NCBI RefSeq assembly: GCF_025465255.1
Contig: NZ_JAODNI010000078.1
Location: 1 to 54,912 of the forward strand
DNA: 54,912 nt
Source: Pseudonocardia sp.
Lineage (GTDB): Bacteria > Actinomycetota > Actinomycetes > Mycobacteriales > Pseudonocardiaceae
Direction of reading: 5' to 3'
The notes under the pieces were generated by a model. The model was not told the DNA's origin, made no database searches, and saw only the letters and a program-made list of their open reading frames with translations. Positions 49,822 through 54,912 of the stretch are shown here, piece by piece; position 1 is the first letter of the stretch; the number at the start of each line of letters is the position of its first letter. The translations under genes were made by a program, and so were the position numbers.

Positions 49822-50286
49822 ATGACGCCTCCTCCCAGCTTGATCGACTGGGCCGGCGGCCCGGCCGCCTTCCGCCGACTGATCGACGCGTTCTACGACC
49901 GGGTCGAGGCCGACGACCTGCTGAGCCCGCTCTTCCCCGGCGGCGTCCACGAGGAGCACCGCGCGCACGTCACGTCGTGGTGGGTCGAGGTGTTCGGCGG
50001 CCCGCCCGGGTACAGCGAGAAGCTCGGCGGCTACGAGCGCATGCTCGCCCATCACCGCGGCCTGAACATCACCCCCGAGCAGCGCTTCCGTTTCGCGACG
50101 CTGATGAGCCACGCCGCGGACGACGCCGGCCTCCCGGACGATCCCGAGTTCCGCGCCGCGTTCGTCGGCTACGTCGAGTGGGGCACCCGGCTCGCCCTGG
50201 CCAACTCCCGGGACGGCGCGGACGTCGTCGAGCAGGCACCCGTACCGCGCTGGGACTGGGGCGTCGCGCCGCCGTACCAGCCCTGA
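49822..50286 (+). CDS. Group II truncated hemoglobin
   Basis: The product has 154 residues with a 2-on-2 globin pattern: FYDRVEADDLLSPLFP, SWWVEVFGGPPGYSEK, proximal His about H78 in MLAHHRGLNI, and YVEWGTRLA with the typical group II tryptophan. Proteins like GlbO bind O2 and NO. The C-terminus is Pro/Trp-rich (PVPRWDWGVAPPYQP). ATG 49822 is divergent from the ATPase gene. Confidence 0.88.
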   Translation: MTPPPSLIDWAGGPAAFRRLIDAFYDRVEADDLLSPLFPGGVHEEHRAHVTSWWVEVFGGPPGYSEKLGGYERMLAHHRGLNITPEQRFRFATLMSHAADDAGLPDDPEFRAAFVGYVEWGTRLALANSRDGADVVEQAPVPRWDWGVAPPYQP

Positions 50287-50299
50287 GCCCGACGACCCG

Positions 50300-50563
50300 A
50301 CGTGGTGGACGGGGCTCGATCCCCGAAACCACGCCGTCGACCGTCCTGCGTCCGTCCGCCGCCGGGACGGTGCGCGGGGCCGTGAAGCCGGCGTCGGCGA
50401 GCAGGTCCAGGAGGTCGAGCTCCCAGGCCAGCGCCTCGGGCGAGCGACGGCTGCGCCGCGCGACCAGCCTGCCGTCGCCCCGGACCTCGACGATCTCGCT
50501 CCGGTGCCCGCCGGCCACCGTGCCCACGACGGCCAGGCCCGGCCACCCCCGCAGATCGACCAC
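50300..50563 (-). pseudogene. N-terminal fragment of an APH-like phosphotransferase
   Basis: GTG 50563 begins VVDLRGWPGLAVVGTVAGGH, RSEIVEVRGDGRLVARRSRR, PEALAWELDLLDLLADAGFT. This is the kinase N-lobe of actinobacterial phosphotransferases of the aminoglycoside/choline kinase type. Sequence identity stops after VDGVVSGIEPRPPR, and the catalytic lobe is absent because the globin gene follows. It begins 9 bases after the VOC gene, probably once an operon partner. Confidence 0.75.
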
Positions 50564-50571
50564 GTGGCCGA

Positions 50572-50973
50572 TCAGGCCTGGTTGATCCGGATCATGTTGC
50601 CGGAGGGGTCGCGGAAGGCGCAGTCCCGCACGCCCCACGGCTGCGCCATCGGCTCCTGCAGCACCTCCGCGCCCGAGGCCCGGACCTTCTCGAAGGTGTC
50701 GTCGAGGTCGTCGGTCCGGAAGATCACCCCGTTGAGCGAGCCCTTGGTGAGGAGCCCGAGGAGGGCGTCGCCGTCGGCGGGCGAACGCCCGGCCTGCGGC
50801 TCGGCGAGGACGATCTCGATCTCCGGCTGTGACGGCGGCGAGAGCGTCACCCAGCGGAAACCCTCGTTGGCGATGTCGCTGCGCATCTGGAGGCCCAGGG
50901 CGTCGCGGTAGAAGCCCAGGGCCTTGTCGGGGTCGTGGACGAGGATGGTGGTGTGCGAGAGGGAGAGGTTCAT
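50572..50973 (-). CDS. VOC family protein (glyoxalase/bleomycin-resistance fold)
   Basis: The product has 133 residues with repeated beta-alpha-beta-beta-beta units: LSHTTILVHDPDKALGFYRD, FRWVTLSPP, NGVIFRTDDLDDTF and GVRDCAFRDPSGNMIRI. It can bind a divalent metal and a small molecule; substrate unknown. It lies 10 bases downstream of the AraC gene, a common regulator-VOC pair. Confidence 0.88.
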   Translation of the reverse strand: MNLSLSHTTILVHDPDKALGFYRDALGLQMRSDIANEGFRWVTLSPPSQPEIEIVLAEPQAGRSPADGDALLGLLTKGSLNGVIFRTDDLDDTFEKVRASGAEVLQEPMAQPWGVRDCAFRDPSGNMIRINQA

Positions 50974-50983
50974 GCCGGGAACG

Positions 50984-51412
50984 TTAGGGCGCACGGAGCC
51001 GCCGGGCTTCTCCGTTCCTGCTCGGTCTCGTGTGGACCTTGGCGACGCACGCGGGGACGACCGCGCCCGCGCTGTGGTCCCGCGCGCGGTAGGCCGTCGG
51101 GCTCTCGCCGACGAGTTCGGTGAACCGTGAGCTGAACGAGCCCAGCGAGGTACAGCCGACCTCCATGCAGACCTCGGTGACCGTGAGGTCGCCGCGCCGG
51201 AGCAGGGCCTTCGCCCGCTCGATCCGGCGCGTCATGAGGTAGCTGTACGGGGTCTCGCCGTACGCGGCGCGGAATCTACGGGAGAAGTGCGCGGGCGACA
51301 TCAACGCGGCCCGGGCGAGGCTCGGGACGTCGAGCGGGCTCGCGTACTCGCGGTCCATGAGGTCCCGGGCACGGCGGAGGTGCGCGAGGTCCGCGAGCTC
51401 CTCCGGGGTCAT
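50984..51412 (-). CDS. AraC-family regulator, HTH only
   Basis: The product has 142 residues. AraC HTH motifs are LDVPSLARAALMSPAHFSRR, FRAAYGETPYSYLMTRRIER and VTEVCMEVGCTSLGSFSSRF. No ligand-binding domain is attached. It probably controls the VOC gene or the divergent monooxygenase-like gene. ATG 51412 is not preceded by a good ribosome-binding site. Confidence 0.85.
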   Translation of the reverse strand: MTPEELADLAHLRRARDLMDREYASPLDVPSLARAALMSPAHFSRRFRAAYGETPYSYLMTRRIERAKALLRRGDLTVTEVCMEVGCTSLGSFSSRFTELVGESPTAYRARDHSAGAVVPACVAKVHTRPSRNGEARRLRAP

Positions 51413-51493
51413 CTCCGCAGCGTAACCCCGGTGCCCCCACCGATCACCCGAATACGGTGGCGGTGAGGACCGTCGACCGGCAAAGGTGACGCC

Positions 51494-51826
51494 GTGTTCG
51501 CCTCCACGCCCGAGCCGCCGTACGTCGCGATGATCTTCACGTCGCTCCGGTCCGACGGGGACCGCGGCTACTCCGCGATGGCCGATGCCATGGCCGCGCT
51601 GGCCCAGCAGCAGCCCGGCCACCTCGGGGTCGAGTCGGCGCGGGAGGACGTCGGCATCACGGTGTCGTACTGGCGGGACGAGCTTGCCGCCCGCGCCTGG
51701 AAGAGCGTCGCCGCGCACCTCGTGGCCCAGCGCCGCGGACGGGACGTCTGGTACTCGGACTACCGCGTCCGGGTGGCGCAGGTGCTGCGGGAGTACGGGC
51801 CGTCGACCTCGGAGCTCGACGGGTGA
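51494..51826 (+). CDS. Antibiotic biosynthesis monooxygenase-like protein
   Basis: The product has 110 residues with a ferredoxin-like ABM fold: YVAMIFTSLRSDGDRGYSAM, PGHLGVESARE, ITVSYWRDELAARAWKSVAA and VWYSDYRVRVAQV. Such proteins act on small quinones or heme-like compounds, or are hypothetical. The GTG start lies 81 bases from the divergent AraC gene. Confidence 0.8.
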   Translation: MFASTPEPPYVAMIFTSLRSDGDRGYSAMADAMAALAQQQPGHLGVESAREDVGITVSYWRDELAARAWKSVAAHLVAQRRGRDVWYSDYRVRVAQVLREYGPSTSELDG

Positions 51827-51833
51827 GCCCGGC

Positions 51834-52150
51834 CTACTCCTGACCTGCCAGCCGCGCGACCTCGCGGGCAGGACCCTCGCGCGTGCCTCCGGTGTGCGGG
51901 CCTTGAGCAGCGGCAGGATCACGGCGTACCGGTCGGATCGGCCCAGACGCTCGAAGGCGGCGTTCGCGAGGCCGTCCCCGGCCAGCGCGGCCGCGAGATC
52001 GGCCGGGACCGCCGCCGTGCGCTGCGACTCGTACGCCGCCGCCCACCGCCCGTCCGCCTTCGCGGCCTCGACCTCTGCGAGCCCGCGGGGCTGCATCCGT
52101 CCGGCGGCCGTGGGCGCCTCGGCCTTCGCCACGTTGACCTCCTGCGTCCG
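51834..52150 (-). pseudogene. C-terminal remnant of a YdeI/OmpD-associated family protein
   Basis: The frame reads VNVAKAEAPTAAGRMQPRGL, AEVEAAKADGRWAAAYESQR, DRYAVILPLLKARTPEARA, matching the C-terminal half of YdeI-type proteins. The N-terminal DUF1905 half is missing and the last 10-15 residues are in another frame (a one-base shift near 51870). It ends 8 bases after the monooxygenase-like gene. Confidence 0.75.
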
Positions 52151-52194
52151 TGCATAGTCCGCGCGAGCCGTTCTTCCTGCCCACACCGAGTGTT

Positions 52195-52259
52195 GGTGGT
52201 GATCTCCTCGCGACGCGGGTGGAGCCCTGCCTCGGGCGTGCCGTGAGGAGATCACCACC
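52195..52259. repeat. Perfect 15-bp inverted repeat with 35-base loop
   Basis: GGTGGTGATCTCCTC at 52195-52209 and its exact complement at 52245-52259. The loop holds GC-rich sequence able to pair (ACGCGGG with parts of CCTCGGGCGT). It sits at the broken end of the YdeI remnant and upstream of the hydrolase. Confidence 0.85.
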
Positions 52260-52399
52260 CCGCCGCACTCCCTGATCTCCGAGCGGTGTCGGGTCCGGGC
52301 AGAGCCCGGGTTCTCGTGTGGTTCCTCTCGGTGCACGATCAGTCCTGGACCGCCGACGAGTCTGCCTGTGTGGAATGCAGTCGACCGAAGGATCTCGCA

Positions 52400-53260
52400 G
52401 TGACCACACGCATCGTCCGAATTGATGACCGGACCGAGCTGTACGTCGAGTCGATCGGCGACGACAGCGCACACCCGCTCCTGCTGCTCGGGGGCGCAAC
52501 CTGGTCGAAGGATTGGTGGGATGACGAGCTGTGCGCGAGGTTCGTGTCCAGTGGCTATCGAGTGGTCCGTTTCGACCAACGCGACACCGGAGAGTCCACC
52601 GCGTACCCGACTGGTGAACCGGGCTACACCGGTGCGGACCTTGTCACCGACGCAGTCGCTGTCCTGGACCAGCTGGGCATCCAACGGGCGCACCTGGCCG
52701 GGCTGTCGATGGGCGGCGGCATCGCGCAGCAACTCGCCGCCCGGTATCGCGAGCGGGTCGCATCACTCACCCTGATCTCCACCAGCCCGACGGACCCTGC
52801 CATCGACGGCCTGCCCGGCCCGGCACCGGAGATCAGGCAACTGTTCACCGAGGAGGCCGCCGAACCCGACTGGACGGACCCGGCCGCGGTCATTGGCTAC
52901 ATCGTCGAGGGCGAACGTCCCTTCGCGGGCCCCGGCAACTTCGACGAGGATCGTCTGCACGCGATCGCTGCGCAGGTTGTCGACCGCACCGGGAACCTGC
53001 CGAGCATGATGACCAACCACTTCATCCTCGCCGACGGCGACGAAGCCCCCTACGCGCTGAGCGATCTCGCAGGCATTCCGACGCTCGTGGTCCACGGAAC
53101 GGCCGATCCGATGTTCCCGCTCGACCACGGCAAGGCGCTCGCCGAGGCCATCCCCGGGGCCCGGCTCCTAGAGCTCGTCGACGTCGGCCACCAGCTCCCC
53201 CCGCCGCACACCTGGGACCGCTTGATCGCCGCGATGACAAAGCTCCGAGCGTCTGCGTAG
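52400..53260 (+). CDS. Alpha/beta hydrolase
   Basis: The product has 286 residues. Nucleophile elbow is GLSMGGG (about S103), the catalytic Asp is in HGTADPMFP, and the His is in DVGHQLPPPHTW. An oxyanion region HPLLLLGGATWSKDWW precedes. It resembles carboxylesterases or 3-oxoadipate enol-lactonase-like enzymes; substrate unknown. GTG 52400 with GAAGGAT ribosome-binding site. Codon third positions look a little less GC-rich than neighbours, so recent arrival is possible. Confidence 0.85.
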   Translation: MTTRIVRIDDRTELYVESIGDDSAHPLLLLGGATWSKDWWDDELCARFVSSGYRVVRFDQRDTGESTAYPTGEPGYTGADLVTDAVAVLDQLGIQRAHLAGLSMGGGIAQQLAARYRERVASLTLISTSPTDPAIDGLPGPAPEIRQLFTEEAAEPDWTDPAAVIGYIVEGERPFAGPGNFDEDRLHAIAAQVVDRTGNLPSMMTNHFILADGDEAPYALSDLAGIPTLVVHGTADPMFPLDHGKALAEAIPGARLLELVDVGHQLPPPHTWDRLIAAMTKLRASA

Positions 53261-53317
53261 TCGCGGGCCGCGGGACTCCTGCCCCTCGCTTGTGATCGGT
53301 CGCCACTTCGGTCGTGC

Positions 53318-53337
53318 CGGGCCGGGTACCCGGCCCG
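53318..53337. terminator. 20-bp palindrome after the hydrolase gene
   Basis: CGGGCCGGGTACCCGGCCCG is a perfect palindrome 57 bases after the hydrolase stop. It could be a terminator hairpin; no T run. The rest of 53261-53542 shows no gene. Confidence 0.45.
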
Positions 53338-53542
53338 CGCCGCCGGAGGCGGCGCCCTTGACCCCCAGAATGGGTCTACTCGGCAGCTCCGATGACCCGT
53401 CGGCAGCGGATTCACAATGGAGCGCCGCCCAGGTCAGCATTGGGCTTCTGACCTGCAGGAACGCCGCCCACCTCGGTCCCCGGTCATGTCGGATTGCCAC
53501 GCATTTGCCACAACCACCAGCGAGAGGATCTGTCGTGCCCGG

Positions 53543-54284
53543 TTACCGGGCCGTCTGGATCCAGTCCTGGTAGTGCGTGGGTGCCAGGTGTGCGTCCGGG
53601 CCTGCGGTGAGCACGTCGCCGGTGACGGCCGCGAACATGCCTGCATTGTCGTCGGTGATGACCGTCCGGTTGTCCTGCCGTGCCGCCAGGGTGACCCTGC
53701 CGAGTTCGTCGAGGGGGAAGACGTCCAGGCCGGCAACGTTGCGGATGCCCTGCAGTGGGGCGCCGGTGGAGACTTCGACGACCGCGTCGACGACGTCCGC
53801 GGCGGCGATCGGCTGAAGGCGGGTAGAGGGCAGGCGAACGGTGGTGTCGTCGGAGGTCTCGGACAAAGACCGCGTCCATAAACTCGAAGAACTGGGCGGC
53901 GCGCACGATGGAGTACGGCGTGGGCCCCTGGCGGAGCAGATCCTCCTGCAGGGTCTTGGCCCGGTAGTAGTCCAGCTGGGGCACCTGGTCCACGCCGACG
54001 ATCGAGAGGATCACCTGGTGCAGGACACCGGCACTCTCCCCCGCGGCCAGCAGGTTGTTCACGGAGGTGCGGAAGAAGCCCACGGAGGCCTCGTCGAATG
54101 TCGGCGAGTTCGCCAGGTTGACCACGACCTCGGCGCCCTCCAGCGCCTGGTTCAGGCCCTTCCCCGTGATCAGGTCGACGCCGGTGGACAGTGCCGCGGG
54201 GACGGCCTCGTGTCCGGCTGCGGTCAGCTTCTGGACCACCTGCGAGCCGATCAGCCCGGTACCGCCGATGACTGCGAGCTTCAT
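53543..54284 (-). pseudogene. NAD(P)H-binding atypical SDR (NmrA-like) with one frameshift
   Basis: The first frame starts MKLAVIGGTGLIGSQVVQKL (Rossmann GGTGLIGS) and runs to PYSIVRAAQFFEFMDAV. An extra T in a T3 run (53865-53867) shifts the frame; LSETSDDTTVRLPSTRLQPI, AAADVVDAVVEVSTGAP and the rest to the stop at 53543 lie in the next frame. Together they form one SDR of about 246 residues. Except for this single base the gene looks intact, so a sequencing error is possible. Confidence 0.8.
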
Positions 54285-54311
54285 GGCTCTCACCTCTCAC
54301 TGCATGCCACA

Positions 54312-54345
54312 GCCCCACCAAAAGATCACCCCGATGGGATTCGAG
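54312..54345 (-). other. tRNA T-arm-like remnant
   Basis: On the minus strand GGTGGGCTCGAATCCCATC forms a 5-bp stem with the 7-base loop CTCGAAT, as in a T-arm. The matching 5' acceptor and anticodon arm were not found upstream, so no complete tRNA gene is present. It could be a remnant of an attachment site. The rest of 54346-54562 shows no gene. Confidence 0.3.
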
Positions 54346-54562
54346 CCCACCGTGACCACTTTAAGGGGGGAATCGCCTTGCCCCGCCGATCACGGCCGTT
54401 GACCTGCGGTGATCGTGACGAGCGCCAATGCGCGCGACGAACTTCGGCGCGTATTCGGCGCGCAAGCCTGGCTAGGCCTGGGAGACTGCATCCAACGCGG
54501 TCCCACTGTCCGTGACCTGCGTTCACCCCCGGTAGGCCCAGCCGCAGGCTGACATGGAGGAC

Positions 54563-54599
54563 GGCCCGCTGATCTAGTGTCATGCCAGTTCAGCGGGCC
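54563..54599. repeat. Perfect 10-bp inverted repeat upstream of the cyclase gene
   Basis: GGCCCGCTGA and TCAGCGGGCC enclose TCTAGTGTCATGCCAGT. It may be a hairpin or a mobile-element end; no transposase is near. Confidence 0.55.
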
Positions 54600-54640
54600 T
54601 TGGTGCCTCGAACCGCGTGACCGGAGGAGTCGATGCTGGG

Positions 54641-54912
54641 ATGACGGCAGGGCGGCCGGTGCCCACACAGGACGACGTGCTCGGGTACTTCAGCACGCTG
54701 TCGAACTGGGGACGGTGGGGCGACGACGACGAGCTCGGCACTCTGAACCACATCACCGACGACGTCCGGCTGGCGGCGGCGCGGGCCGTGCGCCACGGCA
54801 GGAGCGTGTCGTGCGCATGGGAGGTTGCCGTACCGGAAGACATGGAGCGGTCGACGACGACGTGCCCGTGCGCCGCCGACATGCCGGGTGCCGAGGACAT
54901 GCCGGTGCCCGG
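54641..54912 (+). CDS. Cyclase family protein, N-terminal part (cut by the window edge)
   Basis: ATG 54641 begins MTAGRPVPTQDDVLGYFSTL, SNWGRWGDDDELGTLNHITD, AAARAVRHGRSVSCAWEV. This is the start of the kynurenine-formamidase-like cyclase family (NWGRWGxDDELGTLN). The catalytic HxGTHxD lies beyond the window. In-frame GTG 54617 is another start. An overlapping three-codon ORF at 54633 has the better GGAGGA spacing and may couple translation. Confidence 0.82.
   Translation, partial: MTAGRPVPTQDDVLGYFSTLSNWGRWGDDDELGTLNHITDDVRLAAARAVRHGRSVSCAWEVAVPEDMERSTTTCPCAADMPGAEDMPVP

Noticed and set aside
54312..54345. Complete tRNA gene
   Set aside because: No anticodon arm or 5' acceptor strand found at the required distance.

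Overview
The window is GC-rich, gene-dense DNA of an actinomycete. A mycothiol S-conjugate amidase (Mca), a GuaB1-type GMP reductase, a lipid-droplet-associated protein, DUF4245 and DUF6542 proteins, many GTG starts and ATGA/GTGA stop-start overlaps all point to Actinomycetota. Gene style and order suggest the Pseudonocardiaceae (Pseudonocardia-like). The backbone follows, from memory and flipped in places, the order of Mycobacterium tuberculosis Rv1072 to Rv1111c: ispH, xseA/xseB, DUF4245, glpX, fumC, phoH, Z-FPP synthase, hemolysin III, thioredoxin-domain protein, 88-aa membrane protein, mca, greA, metB, cbs, fadA, Bax-inhibitor protein. Accessory blocks and decayed genes are inserted into this backbone.

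Layout. 0-2.3 kb: tail of an unknown gene, then an alkylation repair pair (Ada-AlkA and Ogt). 2.3-9.8 kb: rmuC, DUF6542, ispH, lipid droplet protein, xseAB, DUF4245, glpX. 10-12.5 kb: two tandem LuxR-type regulators and the frameshifted remnant of a third. 12.6-15.4 kb: fumC and a degenerate EAL-CBS protein. 15.5-19.4 kb: a four-gene ABC importer (lipoprotein, two permeases, ATPase). 19.5-24.2 kb: divergent WYL regulator/DinB pair, ATP-dependent DNA ligase, GuaB1. 24.15-25.14 kb: a decayed gene bracketed by inverted copies of a palindromic repeat. 25.1-28.1 kb: PIN-PhoH ATPase and a DUF885 protein. 28.2-29.5 kb: tandem duplicated genes for small secreted chaplin-like proteins, each with its own conserved structured leader and terminator. 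29.5-40.3 kb: the mca/greA/metB/cbs core, with ilvA inserted. 40.7-46.4 kb: SigD/ShbA-like sigma factor, PPOX-like protein, a multiply frameshifted glycoside hydrolase pseudogene, thiolase, Bax-inhibitor-1 protein. 46.4-54.9 kb: tatA, an FAD dehydrogenase, an anti-sigma-type ATPase, a truncated hemoglobin, an AraC/VOC pair, an alpha/beta hydrolase and a cyclase-family gene cut by the window edge. Scattered among these are gene fragments: a 2Fe-2S subunit tail, a phosphotransferase head, a YdeI tail and a frameshifted SDR.

How the genes work together. Central metabolism is represented by class II FBPase, class II fumarase, threonine deaminase, the transsulfuration pair metB/cbs, and thiolase. 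Genome maintenance is represented by Ada, Ogt, RmuC, exonuclease VII and ligase. Isoprenoid supply is represented by IspH and the Z-prenyl synthase. The most unusual feature is the 28.2-29.5 kb locus. Its two paralogous genes share an upstream motif at the same distance from the start, a 5' double hairpin with conserved stems but different loops, and an eight-codon upstream ORF that overlaps the GTG start. No complete mobile element, CRISPR array, rRNA or intact tRNA was seen.
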